From assembly GCA_045636265.1 (NCBI GenBank), contig JAZTXD010000014.1, positions 1 to 19,044 of the forward strand: a DNA stretch of 19,044 nucleotides, written 5' to 3'. Below the pieces are notes generated by a model. It saw only the letters and a list, made by a program, of their open reading frames with translations. It did no database searches and was not told where the DNA came from. The stretch comes from Flemingiibacterium sp045636265 (lineage in GTDB: Bacteria; Bacillota; Clostridia; Oscillospirales; CAG-272). Shown one piece after another: positions 9,663 through 17,738 of this stretch. A program made the translations under genes and the position numbers. Each line of letters opens with the position of its first letter. Within the stretch, counting starts at the first letter, position 1.

Positions 9663-10430
9663 ATGAAAAAGATTTTTGCACTTTTACTTGTAGCTGTTAT
9701 GGCTGTAACACTTCTTGCATCCTGCGGCGCAAAAGGTCAGACTTTAGCCGAAATTAAGGAAGCTGGAAAGCTTGTTATCGCAACCAGCCCCGACTTCCCT
9801 CCCTTTGAGAGCCTCGAAGGCGACAAAGTAGTTGGTATCGAAGTTGACATTATGGAACTCATCTGCGCTGAACTCGGCGTTGAAATGGAAATCGTTCAGA
9901 TGGACTTCGACTCTGTGCTTATCGGTATCCAGTCCGGTAAGTATGACTGCGGTATGTCCGGTATCACTGTAAACGAAAAGCGTGAGAAGAACATGCGCTT
10001 CACTGTTCCTTACTACAATGCAGCACAGGTTATCGTTGTAGCAGAGGGCAGCGAGATCACCGGCAAGGCTGACCTTGCAGGCAAGTCTGTTTCCGTTCAG
10101 ACCGGTACAACTGCTGATGAAGGCTGTAAGGCTGAAGGCAACATCGACGTAAAGGCATTCGCCGCTAACGCTGACGCAAAGGCTGCACTTACCACCGGTA
10201 AGGTAGATGCATGGGTAGTTGACAACCTCACCGCTCTTCAGATGGTTGAAGAAGGCGACGGCCTCGTTATTCTTGACGAGAACATGACCGATGAGCCCTA
10301 CGCATTTGCATTTGCATACGGTTCTGAGGATGTTGTTGAAGCAATCAACCCGATTCTCACCAAGCTTATTGAAGACGGTACTATCGAGGAAATCTTCACA
10401 AAGTATGGCGAAACCTACATCAAGCCCTAA
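9663..10430 (+). CDS. Polar amino-acid ABC transporter, solute-binding lipoprotein
   Basis: Binds an amino acid outside the membrane and delivers it to the permease encoded next door. 255 aa. A lipoprotein signal peptide ends in the lipobox LLASC with the lipidated Cys at residue 21. The mature part is a family 3 binding protein: LVIATSPDFPPFE at the start of lobe 1, YDCGMSGITVNEKREKNMRFTVPY with the ligand-carboxylate Arg, LAGKSVSVQTGTTAD at the hinge and lobe 2, and KVDAWVVDN. AAAGGAG lies 7 nt upstream. First gene of a three-gene operon. Substrate is not decidable from sequence; divergence from a cysteine-controlled unit makes cystine or a related amino acid a fair guess. Glutamine, histidine or basic amino acids are alternatives. 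Confidence 0.93.
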   Translation: MKKIFALLLVAVMAVTLLASCGAKGQTLAEIKEAGKLVIATSPDFPPFESLEGDKVVGIEVDIMELICAELGVEMEIVQMDFDSVLIGIQSGKYDCGMSGITVNEKREKNMRFTVPYYNAAQVIVVAEGSEITGKADLAGKSVSVQTGTTADEGCKAEGNIDVKAFAANADAKAALTTGKVDAWVVDNLTALQMVEEGDGLVILDENMTDEPYAFAFAYGSEDVVEAINPILTKLIEDGTIEEIFTKYGETYIKP

Positions 10431-10458
10431 CCTATCGCAAGATAACACGAAATACAGC

Positions 10459-10514
10459 GGCTCCGCGTTAAAGCGCGGAGCCTGCTTGGATTTATTCTCC
10501 CCGGCATGCCGGAG
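10459..10514 (+). terminator. Intercistronic hairpins after the binding-protein gene
   Basis: A perfect 9-bp stem GGCTCCGCG/CGCGGAGCC with a 6-nt loop (10459-10482), then a palindromic stem around CCGGCATGCCGG (10501-10512). Neither is followed by a true U-run. Such hairpins between a binding-protein gene and its permease usually protect the upstream mRNA or terminate part of transcription, so that more binding protein is made than permease. That role is inferred here. Confidence 0.6.
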
Positions 10515-10544
10515 GAAATTTTACATAGTTTAAGGAAAAAATAA

Positions 10545-11228
10545 ATGAATTGGTTTGAACAATTGCACAGCACTTTCATTGAGGACTCCCGCTACATGTG
10601 GCTCGTTGAAGGTCTTGGCAACACGCTGATTATCACGCTTGGTGCGCTTCTTATCGGTGTTGCCATCGGTGCGCTCATCGCCATAACCAAATATTTTTGC
10701 GAGGGAAATAAGAAGCTTCGCATATTTACGTGGCTGTGCGACCTTTACACCACGGTTATCCGCGGCGTTCCCGTTACCGTACTCTTGCTTGTGTTTTTCT
10801 ATATAATATTCGTTGCGGCAAAGGACGGCGTGCCGGTTGCGATCGTTGCATTCGGTATCAACTCCGGCGCGTACATGGCTGAGCTTATACGAAGCGGTAT
10901 CAACGCGGTTGACCGCGGACAGATGGAGGCGGCAAGAAGCCTCGGTATGTCAAAGGGCCAGGCTATGGTTAAAATAATTTTGCCGCAGGCGATCAAAAAC
11001 ATTCTGCCCGCTATCGGAAATGAGTGTATCGCACTTCTTAAGGAAACATCCGTTGCCGGATACGTTGCGGTAGTCGACGTTACCAAAGCAGCTACGAATA
11101 TCAGAAACAACACCTTCGATGCGGTCAACCCGATCATTCTGCTTGCACTGATCTATCTTGTAATGGTCGTTATTTTGACTCGCTTGCTTGCGATCTTAGA
11201 GAGGAGGCTGCAAAAGAGTGGCAGATAA
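10545..11228 (+). CDS. Polar amino-acid ABC transporter, permease
   Basis: Membrane subunit of the importer, 227 aa. Hydrophobic segments at about 24-47, 70-92, 95-112 and 190-218 fit a HisM/GlnP-type protein with about five helices. The cytoplasmic EAA loop EAARSLGMSKGQAMVKIILPQA (about 126-147) docks the ATPase. GNTLIITLG near residue 25 is also typical. The site AAGGAAAAAATAA precedes the ATG. The gene overlaps the ATPase gene by 11 nt, implying translational coupling. One permease gene means a homodimer. Confidence 0.94.
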   Translation: MNWFEQLHSTFIEDSRYMWLVEGLGNTLIITLGALLIGVAIGALIAITKYFCEGNKKLRIFTWLCDLYTTVIRGVPVTVLLLVFFYIIFVAAKDGVPVAIVAFGINSGAYMAELIRSGINAVDRGQMEAARSLGMSKGQAMVKIILPQAIKNILPAIGNECIALLKETSVAGYVAVVDVTKAATNIRNNTFDAVNPIILLALIYLVMVVILTRLLAILERRLQKSGR

Positions 11229-11958
11229 TAATGCTATTATTCGCGTTCGCGGCCTTAAAAAGTCGTTTGGCGATCTTTCCGTCCTCAGAGGCATAACCGT
11301 TGACATCAACAAGGGCGATGTGGTTTGCGTTATCGGACCGTCCGGTTCGGGAAAGTCCACGTTCTTGCGCTGTCTTAACATGCTCGAGATTCCGACCGGC
11401 GGAAGCATCATTTTCGACGGCGAGGATCTTATGGACAAGGGAACAAAGCTCAATCTGCACCGTCAGAAAATGGGCATGGTGTTCCAGCAGTTCAACCTTT
11501 TTCCGCACATGACTATTCTTGATAACATAACATGTGCGCCGATAATGCTCAAAAAGACCCCGAAGGAAGAAGCCGAAAAGAAGGCTATGGAGTTGCTTGC
11601 GAGAGTCGGTCTTACCGACAAGGCAAGCAGTTATCCCGCTCAGCTTTCCGGCGGACAGAAGCAGCGCGTAGCAATAGCAAGAGCACTTGCCATGAACCCC
11701 GAGGTAATGCTATTTGACGAGCCTACGTCCGCGCTCGACCCGGAAATGGTCGGTGAAGTACTTGATCTCATGAAAGAGCTTGCCAAGGAAGGCACGACGA
11801 TGGTTGTCGTCACACACGAAATGGGCTTTGCCCGCGAGGTTGGCTCGCGCATACTGTTCATGGATCAAGGCGTGATACTCGAGGAGGCTGCGCCCGAAGA
11901 GTTCTTTGATGCGCCGAAGCATCCGCGTACACAAGAGTTTTTATCAAAAGTGTTATAA
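11218..11958 (+). CDS. Polar amino-acid ABC transporter, ATP-binding protein
   Basis: Powers the importer. 246 aa with a GTG start at 11218 inside the end of the permease gene; GGAGG lies 10 nt upstream. Walker A GPSGSGKST (about 41-49), Q-loop FQQFNLFPH, signature LSGGQKQR, Walker B VMLFDEPTSALD and H-loop VTHEM are all intact. It belongs to the GlnQ/HisP/TcyC group of polar amino-acid importers. A strong terminator follows, so the operon is lipoprotein-permease-ATPase only. Confidence 0.96.
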   Translation: MADNNAIIRVRGLKKSFGDLSVLRGITVDINKGDVVCVIGPSGSGKSTFLRCLNMLEIPTGGSIIFDGEDLMDKGTKLNLHRQKMGMVFQQFNLFPHMTILDNITCAPIMLKKTPKEEAEKKAMELLARVGLTDKASSYPAQLSGGQKQRVAIARALAMNPEVMLFDEPTSALDPEMVGEVLDLMKELAKEGTTMVVVTHEMGFAREVGSRILFMDQGVILEEAAPEEFFDAPKHPRTQEFLSKVL

Positions 11959-11965
11959 TAATGGT

Positions 11966-11992
11966 ACCGCCCACCTTGGGCGGTATTTTTAT
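11966..11992 (+). terminator. Intrinsic terminator of the ABC operon
   Basis: Stem ACCGCCC/GGGCGGT with loop ACCTT (11966-11984), followed by ATTTTTATT, 8 nt after the ATPase stop codon. Confidence 0.95.
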
Positions 11993-11999
11993 TGTAAGA

Positions 12000-12110
12000 T
12001 GAAAACCGACAGCCAAGCAGGTGATTCGTATGGCGTTTGCCGCCTTCTTACACATATGGCGGTGTGATGCACGGTATCAGCGCTTATGAGAGCACCGTGC
12101 CTGTTCATGA
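12000..12110. repeat. Degenerate repeat remnant
   Basis: Hairpin GCACGGT/ACCGTGC (12069-12100) surrounds TATCAGCGCTTATGAGAGCA. The stretch 12053-12097 aligns with 18743-18792, which lies between two copies of the composite repeat (CGGTGTCGGCGCTCATGAGAGCG there). I take it as a decayed outer end of the same family. The rest of the 293-nt gap holds only the promoter of the next gene. Confidence 0.45.
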
Positions 12111-12174
12111 ATTAGCAATAAAAACGAATAAAATGCGGTGAAATGTAAAAAAATTTCTGTGCCGCCGCAACCCA

Positions 12175-12204
12175 TTGACAGCGCTTTTTTTATATGCTAA
12201 AATA
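12175..12204 (+). promoter_or_regulatory. Promoter of the SLH-transglutaminase gene
   Basis: Perfect -35 TTGACA (12175-12180), 18-nt spacer, -10 TAAAAT (12199-12204). Predicted start about 12211, leader about 40 nt. Confidence 0.78.
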
Positions 12205-12251
12205 TTTTTACAAGGTCGTTTGCGACAAACATCTTACCCGGAGAAAATTCA

Positions 12252-13688
12252 ATGAAATCAAGAAGAAAATCGCGTTTTTTGGCCACGGTTGCGTGGATTG
12301 TCCTCTTTTGCACACTGTTTGGTATCCCCGCCGTCGCGGATGAAACGGGTAGTGCGGACACATCTGCCGAGTCAGAGGGAATCACTGTACCCGAATTTCC
12401 CGACGTTGGACCGACAGATTGGTTCTACAACGATGTAACAAACCTCACATCGCGCGGCATACTCAGCGGTTACCCCGACGGCACATTCAAGCCGGAGAAT
12501 GAAATAACAAATGCGGAGTTTGTCAAAATTCTTATGGTGAGCATCGAGGCGGATGTGTCAAATGAGCTTGACCTTATGCTTTTTCCGGGGCACTGGGCAA
12601 CACAGTACATATCATACGCATATAAATACGGTATCATAACCGATGACGAGCTGATACATGGCTTCGATCCCTCGGCGCCGATTACACGCGCGCTCATGAC
12701 CAAAATGATGATTCTTGCCCTTGGCATCGAGCCGGCACGAATAGACGATCCATTCTCGGATATTTCGGATATGTATGCTTCTACCGCATACAAAGAATAT
12801 CTGCTTCGCGGATATCTCCTCGAGGACGGTACACGCATATACAACGGTGCCGGCAATGCTCTGCGCAGTGAAGCGTGCGCGATAATAGTGCGTATACTGA
12901 ACTACCGTGAAGACCCGTACACATATAAGAAGGAACAGATTCTCAGCGGTGCTGCACAGAGTGCGCTCAATACCGAATCCGAGCTTATTGACCTTTTCTA
13001 TATACTCAACCGCGAATTTATTGAAGAATTTACCTTCACAACAACTGTTCCGTTTGAAGTCTGGGAAGGCTACTACCGTCACGCAAATCTCATCTATCTT
13101 GAGTATTTCTATACCGTGTCACTCGAATGTTCATACGATCCCGTCAACGCGCCGAATGTGTATAATGTAAAGCTTACATTCAACGGCAGTGCCGAGGATT
13201 ACAAGCAAATACACAGCAAAACCGCCGAAAAAGCGGATGCCATTATCGCCGCGATCATAACAGAGGGTATGAGTGAGAGGGATAAGATAAAAGCTATCCA
13301 CGATTATCTCATTCTAAACTGTGCATACGATTATAACAACTACGTTATGGGCACGGTACAGCCCCGATCAAGACTTGCAATCGGTGTGTTCGAGGATAAA
13401 CTCGCTGTATGTCAGGGTTACACGGCGGCGTTCAATCTTTTGTGCCGCAAGGTGGGAATACGTTCGGTTGTGATAAAGGGAACTTCCACGTCAAGCGCCG
13501 ACGATCACGCATGGAATCTGGTTTTAGTGGACGGCAGGCTGTATCACATAGACGTAACGCATAACGATCCCGTGCCGGATACAAAAGGCAAGGTAAGCTA
13601 CCGCTACTTCATGCTCACCGATGCGGAGATGATCACGCTCGGATATTCGTGGGACAAATCCCAGGCTAATTTGAAATATTTTTATTAA
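12252..13688 (+). CDS. Exported SLH-domain protein with transglutaminase-like domain
   Basis: 478 aa, probably attached to the cell wall. A signal peptide (basic MKSRRKSR, hydrophobic 9-25, likely cut near AVA-D30) is followed by three S-layer-homology repeats at about 49-100 (FPDVGPTDWFYNDV), 110-160 (FPGHWATQYISYAYKYGI) and 168-218 (FSDISDMYASTAYKEYL), which usually bind pyruvylated wall polymers. After a linker region of about 110 aa comes a transglutaminase/protease-like core: HDYLILNCAYDYNN, then C387 in AVCQGYTAAFNLLC, H419 in DDHAWNLV and D434 in YHIDVTHND, a complete Cys-His-Asp triad. It may crosslink or cut proteins or peptides at the cell surface; the actual reaction is unknown. 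Monocistronic, CGGAGA before the ATG, own terminator. Confidence 0.9.
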   Translation: MKSRRKSRFLATVAWIVLFCTLFGIPAVADETGSADTSAESEGITVPEFPDVGPTDWFYNDVTNLTSRGILSGYPDGTFKPENEITNAEFVKILMVSIEADVSNELDLMLFPGHWATQYISYAYKYGIITDDELIHGFDPSAPITRALMTKMMILALGIEPARIDDPFSDISDMYASTAYKEYLLRGYLLEDGTRIYNGAGNALRSEACAIIVRILNYREDPYTYKKEQILSGAAQSALNTESELIDLFYILNREFIEEFTFTTTVPFEVWEGYYRHANLIYLEYFYTVSLECSYDPVNAPNVYNVKLTFNGSAEDYKQIHSKTAEKADAIIAAIITEGMSERDKIKAIHDYLILNCAYDYNNYVMGTVQPRSRLAIGVFEDKLAVCQGYTAAFNLLCRKVGIRSVVIKGTSTSSADDHAWNLVLVDGRLYHIDVTHNDPVPDTKGKVSYRYFMLTDAEMITLGYSWDKSQANLKYFY

Positions 13689-13691
13689 TAC

Positions 13692-13717
13692 AAAACCGCC
13701 CGTATGGGCGGTTTTTT
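13692..13717 (+). terminator. Intrinsic terminator of the SLH-transglutaminase gene
   Basis: Perfect stem AAAACCGCCC/GGGCGGTTTT with loop GTAT, continuing into TTG; it begins 3 nt after the stop codon. Confidence 0.95.
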
Positions 13718-13724
13718 GTCTGCG

Positions 13725-14095
13725 GCGCTCTTCAGAGCGCGTAAGGAGAACGCAAAAGGAAAAGGACAACCTGCGGTTTTCTCTCCCCAAGAGTTCGCCG
13801 AGGGCGAACTCTGAAACCCTCACTTTTCCCTTGCGCCTGACTCGCGCTCAAAAAAGATTCGCGCCGGTAAAGCGGTGCCGAAAGATACCCTCCACTCTAT
13901 CGGGTGGTGAAATAGAGCGGTGCCTCCAATGAGGGCGGAGTGTCCGCACTGACCCGCGCGAATCTTTTTTGAGCCCGCGGGGAGCGCCTCCGGCGCTGGC
14001 AAGGAGGACAGGTGGAGCTCGAGGAGGATGAGGAAACTGCGCAGCTGGTTCCCCATCCTCCTCGAATTTACGTTCCCCTCGGCGCGAAGCGCCGA
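13725..14095. repeat. Full-length palindromic composite repeat, copy 2
   Basis: Occupies the convergent gap between the SLH gene and glmS. In order: outer hairpin GCGCTCT/AGAGCGC (13725-13740); a short hairpin A forward (about 13755-13785); an extra perfect hairpin AGAGTTCGCC/GGCGAACTCT (13790-13812); GCGCTCA6GATTCGCGC (13844-13864); the AAGCGGTGCC central segment; spacer box GGGCGGAGTGTCCGCAC; GCGCGAATCT6GAGC (13956-13974); GGCAAGGAGGACAGGTGGAG; hairpin A reverse (14021-14063, loop TGCGCAGCT); and outer hairpin TCGGCGC/GCGCCGA (14079-14095). From 13840 to about 14071 it aligns almost end to end with the reverse complement of 18807-19044. No gene inside. Confidence 0.82.
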
Positions 14096-14127
14096 CAAGA
14101 AAAGCGCCGCTGTAACCACAGCGGCGC
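14095..14127 (-). terminator. Intrinsic terminator of the glm operon
   Basis: Minus-strand perfect stem GCGCCGCTGT/ACAGCGGCGC with a 4-nt loop (14104-14127), followed by TTTTCTTGT, 23 nt after the glmS stop. Confidence 0.93.
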
Positions 14128-14150
14128 CCATTGACCTTCGTCAAAAGAAA

Positions 14151-15977
14151 TTATTCAACAGTAACGGATTTTGCGAGATTTCTCGGCTTGTCAATGTCGC
14201 ATCCGCGTGCCGCCGCCGCATGATATGCGAACAGCTGCAGGATCGTAACAGACGGTAAGAAGTTAAGCTCGTGCGCGATTTCGGGCAAGCGGATAACGTG
14301 ATCCGCTGTTCCCTCTGCCACCTCGGTGTCATGAGAGCAGATCATGAACGTTTCGGCGCCTCTTGCCTTGGTTTCGCGGATGTTGGAGATCATCTTCTCG
14401 TAAAGCGACGGTACGTTGCAAAGTGCCACAACCGGTACGTTCTCGGTGATAAGGGAGATGGTACCGTGCTTGAGCTCACCTGCTGCGTAAGCTTCACTGT
14501 GAATGTAGGAAATCTCCTTGAGCTTGAGCGAGCCCTCGCAGGACAGATAGTATCCGGTGCCGCGTCCGATGAAGAACAGGTCGCTGCACGGAGCAATTCT
14601 CACTGCCGCCGCCTTTATCTCATCTTCTCTTGCGATAATTTCGGCAACAGCCTCGGGTGCACGCTCGTAAAGCTCCTTTACAGTAGCCGCGGCAACATCT
14701 TTCGCGAGATATCCGCGAACGATCGCTGCCTCAATGGAGAGCAGATACATAAGTGCTGTCTGAACCGTGTATGCCTTGGTGCTCGCAACAGCGATTTCGG
14801 GGCCTGCCATGGTGTAGATAACGCTGTCAGCCTCGCGCGCAATGGACGAGCCGATAACGTTTACTATACCGAGTGTTGCCGCGCCCTTTTCCTTGGAAAG
14901 GCGGAGCGCCGCGAGGGAGTCTGCAGTTTCTCCCGACTGTGAAATAATGATGACGAGGTCATGCTCGTCGATTAAAGGATCGTTGTAACGGAATTCGGAT
15001 GCGATCTCCACCTCGCAGGGAAGATGCGCGAGTCTTGCGAGCGCTTCCTTTGCGATAAGTCCCGCATGCATAGCGGTACCGCACGCAACAATGTGTACGC
15101 GCGAGATCTTCTTGAAAACAGAAGTGTCAAAGCCGTCACCCTCAAAGCAGGGAAGACCGTCCTTGATACGCGGATGAAGCGTTCCTCTTATTACGGTCGG
15201 CTCTTCATTTATCTCCTTTATCATAAAGTGAGAATATCCGCCGCGCTCTGCCGCTTCAACATCCCATGTCGCTGTTTTTAGCTCTTTGTCAACCTTCTTG
15301 CCGTTCATGTAAATGGTGGCAGAGTCCTTGGTGACAGTGGCGATCTCGCCCTCGTCGAGCTGATAGTAGCTTCTGGTCTGCTTGAGTATTGCGGTGATGT
15401 CGGAGGCGATGAAGTTGCCGCCCTCTGCGATACCGATGATAAGCGGAGAACCCTTTCTCGCACAGTAGATAACGTCCGGCTGGTCTGCGAACAGAATACC
15501 GAATGCCCATGAGCCGACAAGACGCGAGCACAGATGCTCTATAGCCTCAAGCGCAGGGCGCTTTTCGGTCGCATAGTAGTAGTCGAGCAGCTTTGCCGCA
15601 ACCTCTGTGTCGGTGTCGCTCTCGAAGGTGTAGCCGAGAGCTGTCAGTTCCTCGCGAATAGCCGCGTAGTTTTCCACGATGCCGTTATGTACTATGCGCA
15701 CATTAGGTGTTCCGTGCGGATGCGAGTTGTTGTCACTCGGCGCACCGTGCGTTGCCCAACGGGTGTGACCGATACCGCAGTGCGAATCGGGCGCGTCAGT
15801 GAGCTTTGCCTCAACGTTAGCGAGTCTGCCCTCTGCCTTAACAGCGTGGAGAGCGTTTGCATTATCAAAGAATGCAACTCCCGCGGAGTCATATCCGCGA
15901 TACTCGAGTGCACGAAGTCCTGCAATAAGATGCTTTACCGAATTATCCTTACCAATATATCCTATAATACCACACAT
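14151..15977 (-). CDS. glmS: Glutamine-fructose-6-phosphate aminotransferase (isomerizing)
   Basis: Makes glucosamine-6-phosphate from fructose-6-phosphate and glutamine, the entry step to UDP-GlcNAc and peptidoglycan. 608 aa, as in E. coli (609). The start is the ATG at 15977, because the next codon is Cys2 (MCGIIGYIG), the N-terminal nucleophile of the glutaminase domain; AAAAGGAG precedes it by 9-10 nt. An in-frame TTG two codons upstream is rejected for the same reason. HTRWATHG is in the glutaminase domain. Two sugar-isomerase domains follow (SQSGETADS in the first), and the tail KPRNLAKSVTVE matches the family's conserved C-terminus. A glmS ribozyme lies about 230 nt upstream in the same transcript, so expression should fall when GlcN-6-P is plentiful. 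Confidence 0.97.
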   Translation of the reverse strand: MCGIIGYIGKDNSVKHLIAGLRALEYRGYDSAGVAFFDNANALHAVKAEGRLANVEAKLTDAPDSHCGIGHTRWATHGAPSDNNSHPHGTPNVRIVHNGIVENYAAIREELTALGYTFESDTDTEVAAKLLDYYYATEKRPALEAIEHLCSRLVGSWAFGILFADQPDVIYCARKGSPLIIGIAEGGNFIASDITAILKQTRSYYQLDEGEIATVTKDSATIYMNGKKVDKELKTATWDVEAAERGGYSHFMIKEINEEPTVIRGTLHPRIKDGLPCFEGDGFDTSVFKKISRVHIVACGTAMHAGLIAKEALARLAHLPCEVEIASEFRYNDPLIDEHDLVIIISQSGETADSLAALRLSKEKGAATLGIVNVIGSSIAREADSVIYTMAGPEIAVASTKAYTVQTALMYLLSIEAAIVRGYLAKDVAAATVKELYERAPEAVAEIIAREDEIKAAAVRIAPCSDLFFIGRGTGYYLSCEGSLKLKEISYIHSEAYAAGELKHGTISLITENVPVVALCNVPSLYEKMISNIRETKARGAETFMICSHDTEVAEGTADHVIRLPEIAHELNFLPSVTILQLFAYHAAAARGCDIDKPRNLAKSVTVE

Positions 15978-15999
15978 ATACAAAATCTCCTTTTAGTGT

Positions 16000-16180
16000 A
16001 AATGCCGTATATGTATGGGCAACATGCCGACGAGGGCACATTGCCCTACGGCATAAATGTAATTTGTTAAATCTTATTTCGGAGGAAACCCTCATCCGGC
16101 GCTTCGCGCCACCTTCCCCCAAGGGAAGGCGAGGGTATCCTATGCTCTTGTAGGGACCGGCGTCCCCGACGGTCCGCCGT
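16000..16180. repeat. Small hairpin repeats in the glmS leader
   Basis: Three elements lie between the ribozyme and the glmS start. (1) 16001-16053: a fold closed by GCCGTA/TACGGC with GGGCAA/TTGCCC inside. (2) 16082-16136: an inverted copy of the double-hairpin repeat at 8191-8246, with GGCGC-TTC-GCGCC and CTTCCC-TTGG-GGGAAG (plus-strand reading reversed). (3) 16149-16175: TGTAGGGACCGGCGTCCCCG, a copy (inverted) of the element at 1711-1738. All are extragenic and would be transcribed as part of the glmS leader. Confidence 0.7.
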
Positions 16181-16204
16181 CCCCTTTTTTCAAATCTATA
16201 TTTT

Positions 16205-16348
16205 TATCCGACATTCTGTATGCCGCGGTTACCCCCGGTTTTTGTAGTCGGACTAACGACGGCATTTCTGCCGCCGGAAAAATTCCCGCCGAATATTTCG
16301 ATAATTTTTCTCCTCGTCAACCGACGCGATAACGTCGGTCCCGGCGCT
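16205..16348 (-). ncRNA. glmS ribozyme: glmS self-cleaving ribozyme
   Basis: Minus-strand reading begins AAGCGCCGGG; cleavage is expected between 16348 and 16347, just before GCGCC. Helix P1 is ACCGACG/CGTCGGT, followed by the conserved TTGACGAGGAG, then AATTATCGAAATATTCGGCG and a pairing AAAAATT/AATTTTT, next GGCGGCA-GAAA-TGCCGTC (P3), and a closing pairing GTCCGAC/GTCGGAT (16206-16256). These blocks match the B. subtilis glmS ribozyme as I remember it. With GlcN-6-P as cofactor it cuts its own mRNA and the downstream piece, carrying glmS, is degraded. The glmM stop codon is only about 13 nt before the cut. Confidence 0.95.
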
Positions 16349-16361
16349 TGGGGCAGCTTTT

Positions 16362-17720
16362 TTAGCTGTAGCTTTCAAGCTGCGCTTTGATGGCACTTGC
16401 TGTGTTCTCCGCAACCTCTTTTGCAAGAGCACTGTTGTCGCCCTCGGTCATTATACGAATGAGCGGCTCAGTACCGGACGGTCTTGTAACGATTCTTCCG
16501 CCATCACCCATGGTTTTCTTCGCCGCATCGAGTATTTCCTTCACCTTGGGATCGGTGTAGAACGCGAGCTTTGCCTCGGCGGATACTCTTATGTTGACGA
16601 TAAACTGGGGGTAGCGTGTCATTACTTTTGCCGCATCGGCAAGAGTCTGACCTGTGCGCTTAAGCTGGGAGAGAAGCTGGATTGATGTGAGCTGTCCGTC
16701 ACCTGTGGTCGAATAGTCGCGGAAGATGATGTGTCCCGACTGTTCTCCGCCAAGACGGTAGTCTTCAAGCAGCATTTCTTCGAGCACATATCGGTCGCCG
16801 ACCTTTGTTGCTTCGAAGTGGATGCCATTGTCAGTGCAGAATTTAGTAAAGCCGAAGTTTGTCATGATAGTGCCGACAACGGTATTTTTTGTGAGCTTTC
16901 CGCGTGACTTCATGTCAAGCGCAAGGATAGCCATAATCATGTCGCCGTCAACGTCCTTACCCTCATTGTCGATGCAAAGACATCTGTCAGCGTCGCCGTC
17001 ATAAGCGATACCTGCGTCAAGCTTGTTATCAAGCACATATTTTCTTAAATTGTCAAGATGAGTGGAACCGCAGTTGTTGTTGATGTTCACTCCGTCGGGC
17101 TCGCTTGAAAGGATGGTCGCGTTTGCACCGAGAGCCTCAAAGAGAGCTTTAGCGGTTCTGCTTGCACTGCCGTTTGCGCAGTCAACAGCGATGTTCATTC
17201 CGTCGAGTGAGCAGTGTACAGAGCTTACAAGGTGGTCAACGTAATCCTTGACCGCATTTTCTGCATAAGTCACGCGTCCGATGTTTTCACCCGAAACGAG
17301 CTTAGGTGCCGGATTTGAGTCAAGAACTATCGATTCAATACGCTCCTCGAGCTCATCAGCAAGCTTGTAGCCGTCCTCGTTGAAAATTTTGATACCGTTA
17401 TACTCAAAGGGATTGTGAGATGCGGATATCATAATTCCGGCGTGAGCCTTATACTTGCCGATAAGATAAGCCACAGCGGGGGTAGGAACGACACCGAGGT
17501 TTATAACGTCCGCGCCGGTTGAGCAAAGTCCTGCTGTGAGGGCTGCTGCCAACATTTCGGACGAGATTCTCGTGTCCATACCGACAAGAACGGTGGGCAG
17601 GTAACGCTTTCCGCCGGACAGAACCTCTGCCGCCGCGCGACCTATCTGCATGGCGCGCTCGCATGTCAGCTCAGCGTTTGCAACTCCGCGTACTCCGTCG
17701 GTACCGAAAAGTCTTCCCAT
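16362..17720 (-). CDS. glmM: Phosphoglucosamine mutase
   Basis: Converts glucosamine-6-phosphate to glucosamine-1-phosphate in the cytosol. 452 aa, typical. FGTDGVRGVAN at the N-terminus; the phospho-serine loop ISASHNPFEYNG with S101; the Mg site DGDADR (241-246); the sugar-binding GGEQSGHI; and the phosphate-binding RPSGTEPLIR near the C-terminus (about 413-422). AAGGAGA lies 8 nt upstream. It sits 18 nt after the acyltransferase gene and runs straight into the glmS ribozyme, so the three genes share a transcript. Confidence 0.97.
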   Translation of the reverse strand: MGRLFGTDGVRGVANAELTCERAMQIGRAAAEVLSGGKRYLPTVLVGMDTRISSEMLAAALTAGLCSTGADVINLGVVPTPAVAYLIGKYKAHAGIMISASHNPFEYNGIKIFNEDGYKLADELEERIESIVLDSNPAPKLVSGENIGRVTYAENAVKDYVDHLVSSVHCSLDGMNIAVDCANGSASRTAKALFEALGANATILSSEPDGVNINNNCGSTHLDNLRKYVLDNKLDAGIAYDGDADRCLCIDNEGKDVDGDMIMAILALDMKSRGKLTKNTVVGTIMTNFGFTKFCTDNGIHFEATKVGDRYVLEEMLLEDYRLGGEQSGHIIFRDYSTTGDGQLTSIQLLSQLKRTGQTLADAAKVMTRYPQFIVNIRVSAEAKLAFYTDPKVKEILDAAKKTMGDGGRIVTRPSGTEPLIRIMTEGDNSALAKEVAENTASAIKAQLESYS

Positions 17721-17738
17721 GTTGTTTTTCTCCTTGTA

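Noticed and set aside
15978..15983. TTG start two codons before the glmS ATG
   Set aside because: GlmS needs Cys as its second residue so that it becomes the N-terminal nucleophile; the ATG at 15977 gives this.
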